Positions 8,349-16,460 of a stretch of DNA of 39,577 nt are shown in pieces. Position 1 is the stretch's first letter. Every line of letters begins with the position of its first letter. This DNA is from Nocardiaceae bacterium (GTDB lineage: Bacteria; Actinomycetota; Actinomycetes; Mycobacteriales; Mycobacteriaceae): NCBI GenBank assembly GCA_021372355.1, contig JAJFUQ010000212.1:1-39577 (forward strand), given 5' to 3'. The notes below the pieces were generated by a model. The model did no database searches and was not told the origin of the DNA. It was given only the letters and a program-made list of their open reading frames with translations. A program made the translations under genes and the position numbers.

Positions 8349-8382
8349 GGCCGAAATTCTCAATTTGGTGGCCGGGATGCTC
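8349..8382. promoter_or_regulatory. 21-bp-spaced direct repeats, candidate AraC site
   Basis: GGCCGAAATTCTC at 8349-8361 and GGCCGGGATGCTC at 8370-8382 match at 10 of 13 positions with a 21-bp period, two helical turns. AraC-family proteins commonly bind such direct repeats. The pair lies in the spacer between the AraC gene and the aldehyde dehydrogenase gene. Confidence 0.45.
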
Positions 8383-8448
8383 TCTGGTGTCTTAAGAGAA
8401 AAGGAGGAGAGTTGGAGTGTTCCCGTCTGAGTAAGAGGTGTGCCCGCA

Positions 8449-9918
8449 ATGACTGCGACCTTGGAAACCTTCGAGTCGACCAATCCCGCAACCGGTGAAG
8501 TAGTCGGTTCGTTCCCCATTCAATCGGCCCAGGAGGTCAAGACCACTGTCGAGATCGCGCGCGGCGCGGCCGACTGGTGGGGTGGCCTTTCCTATAAGGA
8601 GCGTGGCAAGCACCTCAAGCGTTGGGCCGCGCGCATCACTGCGCAGGCCGACGAGCTTGCTGAGCTCATTCATAAGGAGAACGGCAAGCCCGTCGAGGAC
8701 GCGCACCTCGAACTCGCCCTCGCGCTCGAGCACATCGGCTGGGGCGCGAACAACGCGGAGAAGAAGCTGAAGTCCGAGTCGGTCTTCCCGGGCCCGCTGA
8801 TGGCCAACTTCGAGGCTCGCATCGAGTACCGCCCGCTCGGCGTCGTCGGTGTCATCGGCCCCTGGAACTACCCGGTGTACACCCCGATGGGATCGGTCGG
8901 CTACGCGCTCGCCGCCGGCAACACGGTGGTGTTCAAGCCGAGCGAGTACACGACCGCGGTGGGCGTGTTCCTCGCTGATGCGTTCCATGCGGCTAACCCG
9001 GATGCACCTCGCGGTGTGCTCGAGGTCGTCACCGGAAAGGGGGCGACGGGTGCGGCGCTGTGCCACGCGGCCGTCGACAAGATCGCTTTCACCGGCTCGA
9101 CCGCGACCGGCAAGAAGATCATGGCCGCATGCGCGGAGAAGCCGATCCCGGTGGTTCTCGAACTCGGTGGCAAGGATGCCCTCATCGTCGCCGATGACGC
9201 TGACGTCAAGGCTGCGGCGGACGCCGCCGTCTTCGGCGGATTCGCCAACGCCGGCCAGACGTGTGTCGGTGTCGAGCGCGTATACGTCGTCGAGTCGGTT
9301 CGCGACGAGTTCCTGGCCGCGGTCAAGGAAGAGCTGTCGCACGTCAAGGCGGGCGTGAGCTACGGCCCGATGACGATGCCTTCCCAGAAGGACGTTGTAC
9401 GTCGGCACGTCGAGGACGCGCTGAAGTCCGGCGGTCAGGCGTTCGCCGGTGGCCTGGATTCGATCGGGGATCGGGTCATCGAGCCCGTCATCATCCTCGA
9501 CGCCGACGAGAACTGCAGCGCGGTGCAGGAAGAGACCTTCGGCCCGACGCTGACGATCAAAACGGTCAAGGACAACGACGAGGCGATTCGCCTCGCGAAC
9601 GGCACCGAATTCGGCCTTGGCTCGACGGTGTTCTCCAAGAAGAACGGCATGAAGATCGCGCGCCAGCTGCGTGCGGGCCAGACCTCGATCAACGCTCCGC
9701 TCGGCTTCGCCGCGATTCCGGCGCTTCCGTTCGGTGGTCTCGGTCAGTCTGGTTTCGGCCGTATCCACGGCGAGGCCGGTCTCAAGGAATTCGCTCGCCC
9801 GCATTCGATCGCGCGTCAGCGTTTCGCGATCCCCGGCTTCGCGCTCCTGACGTTCCGTCGCACCAAGTTTGCATTCGATCTCTCGAAGAAGATCGTGCAC
9901 TCGATGCACCAGGGATGA
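8449..9918 (+). CDS. NAD(P)-dependent aldehyde dehydrogenase
   Basis: A 489-residue enzyme of the aldehyde dehydrogenase superfamily, oxidising an aldehyde to the acid. Seen are PWNYP (oxyanion Asn near 140), the cofactor loop FTGSTATGK, catalytic Glu near 238 in LELGGKDA and catalytic Cys near 272 in NAGQTCVGVER. The ATG at 8449 is preferred; an in-frame GTG at 8440 is possible and both lie after GAGG. The hydrophobic, basic C-terminal tail after the core may touch the membrane, as in fatty aldehyde dehydrogenases. It overlaps the alpha/beta hydrolase by ATGA and is probably controlled by the divergent AraC protein. Confidence 0.92.
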   Translation: MTATLETFESTNPATGEVVGSFPIQSAQEVKTTVEIARGAADWWGGLSYKERGKHLKRWAARITAQADELAELIHKENGKPVEDAHLELALALEHIGWGANNAEKKLKSESVFPGPLMANFEARIEYRPLGVVGVIGPWNYPVYTPMGSVGYALAAGNTVVFKPSEYTTAVGVFLADAFHAANPDAPRGVLEVVTGKGATGAALCHAAVDKIAFTGSTATGKKIMAACAEKPIPVVLELGGKDALIVADDADVKAAADAAVFGGFANAGQTCVGVERVYVVESVRDEFLAAVKEELSHVKAGVSYGPMTMPSQKDVVRRHVEDALKSGGQAFAGGLDSIGDRVIEPVIILDADENCSAVQEETFGPTLTIKTVKDNDEAIRLANGTEFGLGSTVFSKKNGMKIARQLRAGQTSINAPLGFAAIPALPFGGLGQSGFGRIHGEAGLKEFARPHSIARQRFAIPGFALLTFRRTKFAFDLSKKIVHSMHQG

Positions 9919-10703
9919 GCGACGTCTGTTTCCATCGCGCGGGTTCGGGAACGCCCGTCGTGATGGTGCACGGTCTCGGCAGTCGATGGCAGCTCTTCGA
10001 GCCGATCATCGACGCCGTGGCCGCGCGCCACGAGGTGATCGCCGTCGACCTGCCGGGATTCGGTGCCACGCCTCCCGACCCCGTGATCGCGCCGGGACCC
10101 CGCGGCTACGCCTCGTGGCTGACGGGCTGGCTCGCCGACCAGGGGATATCCAAACCGCACGTCGTCGGAAGCTCGATGGGCGGCGGGATCGCGCTGGAGA
10201 TGGGGCGCAGGGGAGCAGCCTCCCGCGTGACCGCCTTCTCTCCGATCGGCTTCTATGGCCTGCCCGGCCGTCTATGGGTGCAGCGATTCCTCACGGCTGC
10301 GCGCGGAATCGGCACGGTTGCGGCATCGCCGGTACGGACTGCGCTGGGGACCCCGCCCGGGAGGGCCGCCCTGCTCGGCGCTTTCTACGGGCACCCCACA
10401 CGGGTCGCGGGTGACTATGCGCGCGACGACATGGCCCGCCTTGTGCACGCTGAATCTTTCCCGCAGGCGCGAGACAGCTTCACCGAGTTCGTATTTCGCC
10501 CCGGCGACGACCTCGGTCACCTGCGCCAGATCCCGACCACGATCGCCTGGGGTACTCGCGACGCGATTCTGATTCACCGCACGCAAAGTGCGAAGGCCCG
10601 AGAGATCATGCCGTTCGCGCGGCACATCGATCTGCCGGGCTGTGGACATCTGCCGTTCTACGACAACCCGAAGTTGTGCGCTGACATCGTTCTCGACAAC
10701 TGA
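9915..10703 (+). CDS. alpha/beta hydrolase
   Basis: A 262-residue alpha/beta-hydrolase-fold enzyme. It shows VVMVHGLGS (oxyanion region), the nucleophile elbow VGSSMGGG with S87, acid D216 in WGTRDAI and H245 in GCGHLPF, a complete triad. The start is ATG 9915, overlapping the stop of the aldehyde dehydrogenase as ATGA, so the two are coupled. Ester hydrolysis upstream of alcohol and aldehyde oxidation would fit, but the substrate is unknown. The stop is followed immediately by the stop of a minus-strand small gene. Confidence 0.88.
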   Translation: MSDVCFHRAGSGTPVVMVHGLGSRWQLFEPIIDAVAARHEVIAVDLPGFGATPPDPVIAPGPRGYASWLTGWLADQGISKPHVVGSSMGGGIALEMGRRGAASRVTAFSPIGFYGLPGRLWVQRFLTAARGIGTVAASPVRTALGTPPGRAALLGAFYGHPTRVAGDYARDDMARLVHAESFPQARDSFTEFVFRPGDDLGHLRQIPTTIAWGTRDAILIHRTQSAKAREIMPFARHIDLPGCGHLPFYDNPKLCADIVLDN

Positions 10704-10892
10704 TCAGGCGGCCCGAGAAGCGGGCGCCGCGAGTTGCTCGGTGGTCTCGCTGAGAGCGGCCAGCCGCGCGTAGCGGGACTCTTCACGTTGGTACGAGGCG
10801 CGGAACAGCAAGGCTGCACCCTCGACGAGCAGCACGGTGAGCGACAACGAGACCAGCGCGGCAAAGATCGTCATGTCAGGCGTCCATCTCAT
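10704..10892 (-). CDS. small single-span membrane protein
   Basis: A 62-residue hypothetical protein (69 if GTG 10913 is used). One clear transmembrane helix, IFAALVSLSLTVLLVEGAAL, is followed by a charged, possibly coiled-coil tail with SYQREESRYARLAALSETTE. The stop directly abuts the hydrolase stop on the other strand. I recognise no family. The ATG is chosen over GTG without a convincing ribosome site. Reality rests on the compact helix-plus-tail design and tight packing. Confidence 0.5.
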   Translation of the reverse strand: MRWTPDMTIFAALVSLSLTVLLVEGAALLFRASYQREESRYARLAALSETTEQLAAPASRAA

Positions 10893-11044
10893 TTCGGTTC
10901 GGATCTTGATCACCAGCTAATCAGTGGCGAACCAGCCTTGCCACCTAGGAATACCCAGGCGAGAGCAGCTTCACACGTCGAGATCGTGTTGTTCACCGGA
11001 TCGCTGGCCACCGTTCACGAATCGATACGAAAACGGGACCAGAG

Positions 11045-11434
11045 CTACTCCAAGCCGCTCAGATCGCCTGGCACATCGACCGAATACTGCTGCAGCACGG
11101 TGAGCGGAATCAGCTCGAGGACGTTCTCGTGGGTGGCGGCGAGAACCACCGGCGCGGCGGCACCGTCCTGGTGGGCGCGCAACCAGTTCCGCGCGGTGAC
11201 GCACCAGCGATCGCCGGGCACGAGTCCGGGGAATCGGTAGACCGGCATCGGTGTGCTGAGGTCATTGCCGATACTGCGCTGATGCTCGAGGAACTCCGCG
11301 GTCACCACCGCGCAGATGGTGTGGCTCCCAACGTCTTCCGGGCCGGTACTGCAGCACCCGTCCCGGTAGAACCCGGTCATCGGGTCGGTTCCGCAGGATT
11401 CGAGATCCTCGCCGAGAACATTGCGATCAGCCAC
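11045..11434 (-). CDS. DUF2237 family protein
   Basis: A 129-residue conserved bacterial protein of unknown function. The family signature is very clear: NVLGEDLESCGTDP, GFYRDGCCSTGPEDVGSHT, AVVTAEFLEHQRSIGNDLSTP and GLVPGDRWCVTARNW, with several conserved Cys residues and full length. The spacer on its 5' side (11435-11616) is shared with the divergent lipoprotein gene. Confidence 0.85.
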   Translation of the reverse strand: MADRNVLGEDLESCGTDPMTGFYRDGCCSTGPEDVGSHTICAVVTAEFLEHQRSIGNDLSTPMPVYRFPGLVPGDRWCVTARNWLRAHQDGAAAPVVLAATHENVLELIPLTVLQQYSVDVPGDLSGLE

Positions 11435-11616
11435 GACCTTCAGTATTCCGCGCAGCGCTCGCAGGGGCCGGGAATTAATGCGCTTGCAACGAGTTGGATT
11501 CGATCTTGGTCGCTATTGGCTAACGACTGACGAACACGCCATATCGATCCGTTTGCTCGATTTGACGCGGGGCTACTTTGCGTGGAACGGGGTTTCGACG
11601 AGTTGGGGGATACGCC

Positions 11617-12096
11617 GTGAAGAAGTCCATGATCGCGTTGGTGTTCGCCGGATCGGTCATCGTGGCCGGTTGCGCCATCGACACACCATTGGTCGTCGAC
11701 CACACCACCCAGACCACGACGCCGACCGCCGAAGAAGAGTCGCCCACGACGACCAAGACCACGGTCCGGACGTCGCCGAAGGCTAAACCCGCTTCCGGCA
11801 CCGGCGACAGCTACCTCTACGACCCCGCCCTCGACGAGGGCACCGACGTCTCTGCCGACACCGGACCGACGGTGGAACCGGGGGCCGACTCCGGTCTCGG
11901 AGAGGCCGCAGAATCGACTGACGAAGCCTCGATCGCGCCGACCGACGAAGCCGATGCCGCGGCGGCCGATGACAGTGCCACCACTACCGACACCATCACG
12001 ACCACGACGAGTGGGACGAGCACGTCGACGACCACCACGAAGACAAGTGGATCGACGACCACCACGGCGACCCCGGTCTCGGGCGACAGCGGCTAG
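11617..12096 (+). CDS. Thr-rich lipoprotein
   Basis: A 159-residue secreted lipoprotein. GTG 11617 follows GGGGGA and begins a signal peptide (MKKSMIALVFAGSVIV) ending in lipobox VAGC at about residues 18-21. The mature protein is low-complexity, rich in Thr, Ser, Ala and Asp, with TTTT runs at the C-terminus, so it looks like an extended cell-wall spacer. An earlier in-frame ATG at 11578 would bury the signal sequence. The last four bases overlap the convergent bluB gene. No enzymatic domain is seen. Confidence 0.7.
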   Translation: MKKSMIALVFAGSVIVAGCAIDTPLVVDHTTQTTTPTAEEESPTTTKTTVRTSPKAKPASGTGDSYLYDPALDEGTDVSADTGPTVEPGADSGLGEAAESTDEASIAPTDEADAAAADDSATTTDTITTTTSGTSTSTTTTKTSGSTTTTATPVSGDSG

Positions 12097-12719
12097 AAAC
12101 GCTCGCGGTGGATCGCCTCGTCCAGAGGACGCCGTGAGCGCCATCCGAACCGCTCGAGGTCCGGAACTTCCTGGAGGCGGGTGACGGGTCCGATGCACAG
12201 CCAGGCGATCGGACGAACGCCCTCGGGCAGTCCGGCGAGGTTCGCGAGGAAGGGTTCGTCGTAGAACGACACCCACCCCACGCCGATGCCCTCGGCGGTT
12301 GCGGCGAGCCATAGGTTCTGGATCGCGAGCACGGTCGAGAAAAGTCCGGCGTCGGTGATCGTGTGCCGGCCGAGAACATGCTGACCGCCGCGTGACTGGT
12401 TGTGGGTCACGACGATTCCGGTCCGGCTCTCCCGGATTCCCTCGATCTTGATCGGTGAGAACGTCGCCGCGCGCTCGGGCGGCAACGACTGCGCGAAATC
12501 GTCGCGCTTGCCGGCCACATGGGCCGCGAACGCATCCAGCGTCTCGGGGCTCTGAATGACGACGAAGTCCCATGGCTGCGAGTTGCCAACACTCGGTGCG
12601 CGATGGGCAGCGGACAGAATCCGGACCAGGACGTCGTCGTCGAGGAGTTCACCGCTGAATTCGGCGCGAACGTCGCGTCGCCGCTCGATCGCTTCGTAGA
12701 CAGTGAGATCTTGGGTCAC
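12093..12719 (-). CDS. bluB: 5,6-dimethylbenzimidazole synthase BluB
   Basis: A 208-residue flavin-destructase of the nitroreductase fold that converts reduced FMN to dimethylbenzimidazole, the lower ligand of vitamin B12. Supporting stretches are YEAIERRRDVRAEF, LSAAHRAPSVGNSQPWDF, the central HNQSRGGQHVLG and GIGVGWVSFYDEPFLANL, a BluB hallmark. It is full length. No other cobalamin gene adjoins it. A general nitroreductase is the alternative but the match to BluB is good. Confidence 0.85.
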   Translation of the reverse strand: MTQDLTVYEAIERRRDVRAEFSGELLDDDVLVRILSAAHRAPSVGNSQPWDFVVIQSPETLDAFAAHVAGKRDDFAQSLPPERAATFSPIKIEGIRESRTGIVVTHNQSRGGQHVLGRHTITDAGLFSTVLAIQNLWLAATAEGIGVGWVSFYDEPFLANLAGLPEGVRPIAWLCIGPVTRLQEVPDLERFGWRSRRPLDEAIHRERF

Positions 12720-12755
12720 CCGCCGACACTATCCCCAGGGCACTAGGTTGGAATC

Positions 12756-13406
12756 ATGCGGATCGCAGTACTTGGCACGGGCATGGTCGGGCGTTCCATC
12801 GCCGGCCGGCTCGATGAACTCGGCCACGACGTCAGCGTCGGAACACGTGACCCCGAGGCAACTCGGGTACGCGAGGACGCAGGCTGGTTCTCCGACCGCC
12901 CCCGCATCGTGCTCGCCACGTTCGCGGACGCGGCGGCCGGTGCCGAGGTCGTCTTCAATGCCTCCAACGGTGCAGTCAGTCTCGACGTCCTCGGCCAGGC
13001 GGGTGCCGACAACCTCGCCGGCAAGGTCGTCGTCGATATCGCGAACCCGCTCGACTTCTCTCAGGGCTTCCCGCCGACCCTGTTCGTCAAGGACACCGAC
13101 TCGCTCGGCGAGCAGATCCAGCGTGCATTCCCGGACGCGCGCGTGGTCAAGACGCTGAACACGATGAACGCATCGCTCATGGTCGCCCCCGGTGTCCTGC
13201 CGGAGTCGACGAGCGTCTTCGTGTCGGGAAACGACGCCGATGCGAAGGCAACAGTCACCGGATTGCTCCAGCAGTTCGGGCACGAGGACGTCATCGACCT
13301 CGGCGACATCACGACCGCGCGCGGAACCGAGATGCTGCTTCCCGTGTGGCTGCGCCTGATGGGCGTGCTCGGCACGGCCACCTTCAACTTCAAGATCGTG
13401 CGCTGA
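12756..13406 (+). CDS. NADPH-dependent F420 reductase-like protein
   Basis: A 216-residue protein with an N-terminal Rossmann motif MRIAVLGTGMVGRSIAGRL and the layout of the F420:NADP oxidoreductase (NpdG/Fno) family: GTRDPEA, VFNASNGA, VVVDIANPLDFSQGFPP and VVKTLNTMNASLM. It probably moves hydride between NADPH and F420 or a related cofactor. F420 use would fit the LLM oxidoreductase in this window. It overlaps the methyltransferase by one base (TGATG), so the two are coupled. Confidence 0.8.
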   Translation: MRIAVLGTGMVGRSIAGRLDELGHDVSVGTRDPEATRVREDAGWFSDRPRIVLATFADAAAGAEVVFNASNGAVSLDVLGQAGADNLAGKVVVDIANPLDFSQGFPPTLFVKDTDSLGEQIQRAFPDARVVKTLNTMNASLMVAPGVLPESTSVFVSGNDADAKATVTGLLQQFGHEDVIDLGDITTARGTEMLLPVWLRLMGVLGTATFNFKIVR

Positions 13407-14218
13407 TGAACGACGACCCGGCACGCTTCGTCGGCGACGTCCCCGGTTCCTACGATCGAGGGCTCGGGCCGGTGATGTTCGAGTGGTACGCCCAGGAGGT
13501 CGCGCGTCGGGTGGCGAAGACCAAGCCCCGAACCGTGCTCGAAACCGCGGCGGGAACGGGCATCGTCAGTCGAGCGCTGCGTGACGCGATCCCGCACGAT
13601 TCGACGCTGACGATCACCGATCTGAATGCGCCGATGCTCGAGATCGCGCGCGCCAAATTCGCGCCCGGTGAGTCGGTCTCGATCGAAGTGGCGGATGCTC
13701 AGCACCTGGCCTATCGGGACAAGTCGTTCGAGTCGATGGTCTGCCAGTTCGGAGTGATGTTCTTCCCGGATCAACTCGCCTCGTTCCAGCAAGCACGGAG
13801 GGTTCTCCTGCCGGGCGGGGAGTACCACCTCTCGGTGTGGGACTCGCATGCGCACAATGGATTTGCGCGGATCGCACACGAGGGTGTGCGGCAGCTCTTT
13901 CCGGACGACCCGCCGCCGTACTTCCACACGCCCTTCAAGGACTCGGCCATCGCGCCCATGACGGATCTCTTCGAACGTGCCGGGTTCGACGAGATCGACG
14001 TGGATGTCGTCCCGCATCAGTCGCGGGTCGAGCGTTGGGAGTCGTTCGTCGACGGTCTCGTCTTTGGCAGTCCGCTGAAGAGTCAGATCGACGCGCGCGG
14101 CACCCACACCGCCGAGGAAGTTCACGGCTTGATTGTCGAGGGTCTGATCGCGGAGTACGGCCCAGCTCCGTCCACGTTGCCGATGCAGGCGATCCTGTAT
14201 CGCGCGATCGCGAGCTGA
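13406..14218 (+). CDS. class I SAM-dependent methyltransferase
   Basis: A 270-residue methyltransferase. Motif I is VLETAAGTGIVSRAL, then LTITDLNAPMLEIAR, the VEVADAQHLAYRDKSFESMVCQ-like region, and RRVLLPGGEYHLSVWD. The substrate is unknown. ATG 13406 shares its first base with the stop of the preceding reductase gene. The C-terminal third is less conserved and should form the acceptor site. Confidence 0.85.
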   Translation: MNDDPARFVGDVPGSYDRGLGPVMFEWYAQEVARRVAKTKPRTVLETAAGTGIVSRALRDAIPHDSTLTITDLNAPMLEIARAKFAPGESVSIEVADAQHLAYRDKSFESMVCQFGVMFFPDQLASFQQARRVLLPGGEYHLSVWDSHAHNGFARIAHEGVRQLFPDDPPPYFHTPFKDSAIAPMTDLFERAGFDEIDVDVVPHQSRVERWESFVDGLVFGSPLKSQIDARGTHTAEEVHGLIVEGLIAEYGPAPSTLPMQAILYRAIAS

Positions 14219-14278
14219 CCGCATCGGCGGTTGTCCGAATCCACCTACGGCGCAGGCGCGTTCTGGAACTATTCGGCT

Positions 14279-15085
14279 ATGACCGAGATCTGGCTCGCGT
14301 GGGCGATCGCGGGTGCCGAGGCGGTGATGCTCTTCCTCGGTGGCGGTCTGCTCCTTATTCAGCGACGCCGGATCAACAACTTGCGCAACGCGCTCGATGG
14401 AACGCGAATCCGGCAGAGGGGGCTGGTCGCCACTGGTCGAGGCGCTGTGCGGAAAGTTCTCTCGACGGCGAACCTCGTGTTGGAAAAGGGCATCACAGAG
14501 GCGCTGCGCAACTCGATCGAGGATCTCGCGGGCTGGGCGCAAGTCGAGCAACCGAACCTCGCGAGGCTCGCGTCGCGCGACGGCACGATCACGATCTTCT
14601 TCTCCGATATCGAAGGGTCGACGGCGCTCAACGAGCGCCTCGGGGACAAGCAGTTCATGAAAGTCCTCGAGCGCCACAACAAGCTCATCTCGGATTGCGT
14701 GAAGAAGAACAAAGGGCACGTCATCAAGACGCAGGGCGACGGATTCATGGTCGCGTTCGCCTGGCCCGAGCAGGCCGTGCGCTGTGCCGTCGACATTCAG
14801 CGCGGACTCGCGAGCGTCAGCCAGACCTTCCGGCATCCGATCGCCGTCCGAATCGGTATTCACGTCGGTCCGGCGGTGCGCAAGGGCGACGACCTGTTCG
14901 GGGTCAATGTGGCGACGGCGGCCCGCGTCGCCGCGCAGGCCAGCGGGGGAGAGATCGTTGTGAGTGAGCCCGTGCGCGATGCGATCAGCAGGTTCCCCGA
15001 CCTGCCGATCGGCGAGGGGCGGGCCGTCGAACTGAAGGGTTTACAGGGCCAGCGGAAGATCTTCCCGGTGCTCTGGCAGCGGTAG
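14279..15085 (+). CDS. membrane-anchored class III nucleotide cyclase
   Basis: A 268-residue protein with one N-terminal membrane helix (about 6-27), a linker and a C-terminal class III cyclase domain (about 100-235). Metal-binding Asp residues are D110 in FFSDIEGST and D154 in [11 protein letters not shown]150 sits where the substrate-specifying Lys lies. In the stretch [11 protein letters not shown] the position that is usually the transition-state Asn reads as Ala, with an Asn two residues earlier, so activity is plausible but not certain. ATG 14279 is preferred over TTG 14231. The likely product is cyclic AMP. Confidence 0.82.
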   Translation: MTEIWLAWAIAGAEAVMLFLGGGLLLIQRRRINNLRNALDGTRIRQRGLVATGRGAVRKVLSTANLVLEKGITEALRNSIEDLAGWAQVEQPNLARLASRDGTITIFFSDIEGSTALNERLGDKQFMKVLERHNKLISDCVKKNKGHVIKTQGDGFMVAFAWPEQAVRCAVDIQRGLASVSQTFRHPIAVRIGIHVGPAVRKGDDLFGVNVATAARVAAQASGGEIVVSEPVRDAISRFPDLPIGEGRAVELKGLQGQRKIFPVLWQR

Positions 15086-15093
15086 CCGAGCGT

Positions 15094-15798
15094 CTACGCT
15101 CCGGCGAAACCGCCGACGAACTGGCCCGTCACGAACGTGACGATCATGGCTATCGCTCCGCCGAGCACGACCCGAGTCGTCGCCCGAACAGCATTTGCGC
15201 CGCCGAGCTTGGCGGAGAGGGTTCCGGTGATGGCGAGAGCCACGACAACCGCGCCAAAGGTGACCGGAACGCGCAACGAAACCGGCGGCAGCAAGATCGC
15301 GACGATGGGGAGCAACGCACCGACTGTGAAGGCGAAGAACGAGGCGATCGCAGCCTGCCAAGGATTGGTGAGATCGTCGGGGTCGATTCGGAGCTCGGCT
15401 TCCGCGTGGGCCTGGAAAGCGTCGTGCTCAGTGAGCTCGCGCGCGACCGTCCAGGCGGTCTCGGCTTTGAGACCCTTCCCTTCGTAGATGCGGGCGAGTT
15501 CTTCGAGTTCGGCGTCGGGATCTTCGGCGAGCTCGCGTCGTTCCTTGGCGAGCAGTGCCTTCTCGGTGTCGCGCTGGGTGCTGACGGAGATGTATTCACC
15601 GGCTGCCATGCTGATTGCGCCGGCGAGAAGCCCGGCGATGCTTGCCGTGAGAATCGGACCGGTGGCGGTGGTTGCACCAGCAACACCGACGACGAGGCCG
15701 GCGATGGAGACGATTCCGTCGTTCGCGCCGAGGACGGCGGCCCGCAACCCGTTGAGCTTCGAATTGCTGACGCCGGCGTGAGCTTCACCTTCATGCAC
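15094..15798 (-). CDS. VIT1/CCC1-family iron/manganese transporter
   Basis: A 234-residue membrane protein of the VIT/CCC1 family, exporting or storing Fe2+/Mn2+. Supporting features are LRAAVLGANDGIVSIAGLVVG, AGAISMAAGEYISVSTQ, the acidic cytosolic metal-binding helix with EKALLAKERRELAEDPDAELEE-like spacing, and three C-terminal membrane helices ending near the stop. GTG 15798 is the start, only nine bases after the TetR stop, so both are probably one transcript. Confidence 0.85.
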   Translation of the reverse strand: MHEGEAHAGVSNSKLNGLRAAVLGANDGIVSIAGLVVGVAGATTATGPILTASIAGLLAGAISMAAGEYISVSTQRDTEKALLAKERRELAEDPDAELEELARIYEGKGLKAETAWTVARELTEHDAFQAHAEAELRIDPDDLTNPWQAAIASFFAFTVGALLPIVAILLPPVSLRVPVTFGAVVVALAITGTLSAKLGGANAVRATTRVVLGGAIAMIVTFVTGQFVGGFAGA

Positions 15799-15807
15799 GA
15801 TTCGAAA

Positions 15808-16368
15808 CTACCGTTTCAGCGCGAGGACCTGCAGGGCGACCTCGAGGGCCGCCTCGTGATCTTCCTCGTTGTTGCCCGGCTGCATGGCAGAGGTGCTCAG
15901 GCCGAAGACCGCGGTACGAACGGCGGCTCGGGTGAAGGCGTCGGCGTCCGGCGGCGTGATCACCGAGACGAACTCGAAGATCCAGTACTTGTTCGGGCGG
16001 CCGTGCTCGGCGTTGTCGCGCTCGACCATCCCGCGGATGACCGGCTGGTTCTCGAACATCAGACGCTGGGTCTTGTGATTGCCGGTCAGCAGGGCGCTCA
16101 GCCGGCGCAGCATCTCCTGCTGGAGTTCGGCGCTGAAGGGCTGTTCGCGGCCCCATTCGACGAGCGACATCGTCTGCTCTCGCCAGTCGTTGACGAGGGT
16201 CAGCAAGATCGCGTCTTTGGACTTGAAGTGGTAGTACAGAGCGGCTTTCGTGACGTCGAGCTTCTCGGCGATCTCTCGCAACGAGGTGCCGTCGTAGCCG
16301 TGTTCGGTGAACAGTTCCAGCGCAACGCGCAGGATGCGATCCCGCATCGGGCTTGCCGCTGTGGTCAC
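15808..16368 (-). CDS. TetR-family regulator, likely efflux repressor
   Basis: A 186-residue repressor. The helix-turn-helix (about 8-52) reads MRDRILRVALELFTEHGYDG, with EKLDVTKAALYYHFKSKDAI. GTG 16368 is preferred because AAGGAG sits five bases upstream; GTG 16374 is too close to it. It is divergent from the MDR efflux gene and should repress it via the inverted repeat at 16430-16449. It is followed by the VIT transporter gene on the same transcript. Confidence 0.88.
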   Translation of the reverse strand: MTTAASPMRDRILRVALELFTEHGYDGTSLREIAEKLDVTKAALYYHFKSKDAILLTLVNDWREQTMSLVEWGREQPFSAELQQEMLRRLSALLTGNHKTQRLMFENQPVIRGMVERDNAEHGRPNKYWIFEFVSVITPPDADAFTRAAVRTAVFGLSTSAMQPGNNEEDHEAALEVALQVLALKR

Positions 16369-16429
16369 CGTCACTCCTTGTTTTGGGGAATAGCCTCCGG
16401 GGGTCCGGGGTTAGACTAGCGCAGAAGCA

Positions 16430-16449
16430 CTTACCGGTCGGCAAGTAAG
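16430..16449. promoter_or_regulatory. inverted repeat, candidate TetR operator
   Basis: CTTACCGGTCGGCAAGTAAG is a 20-bp inverted repeat with 7 of 10 pairs matching and perfect CTTAC/GTAAG arms. It lies 11 bases before the efflux ATG and 61 bases before the TetR start, downstream of a possible minus-10 TAGACT (16412-16417). The layout fits repression of both genes by the TetR protein. Confidence 0.6.
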
Positions 16450-16460
16450 CAGGTGGATAG

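Noticed and set aside
13061..14863. 600-codon open frame on the minus strand
   Set aside because: It lies antisense to the reductase, methyltransferase and cyclase genes, all of which have clear families and coupled starts; its translation is Arg/Asp-rich shadow sequence.
15088..15101. GAGCG/CGCTC hairpin between the cyclase and VIT stops as a terminator
   Set aside because: Only a five-bp stem with no T tract; too weak to call.
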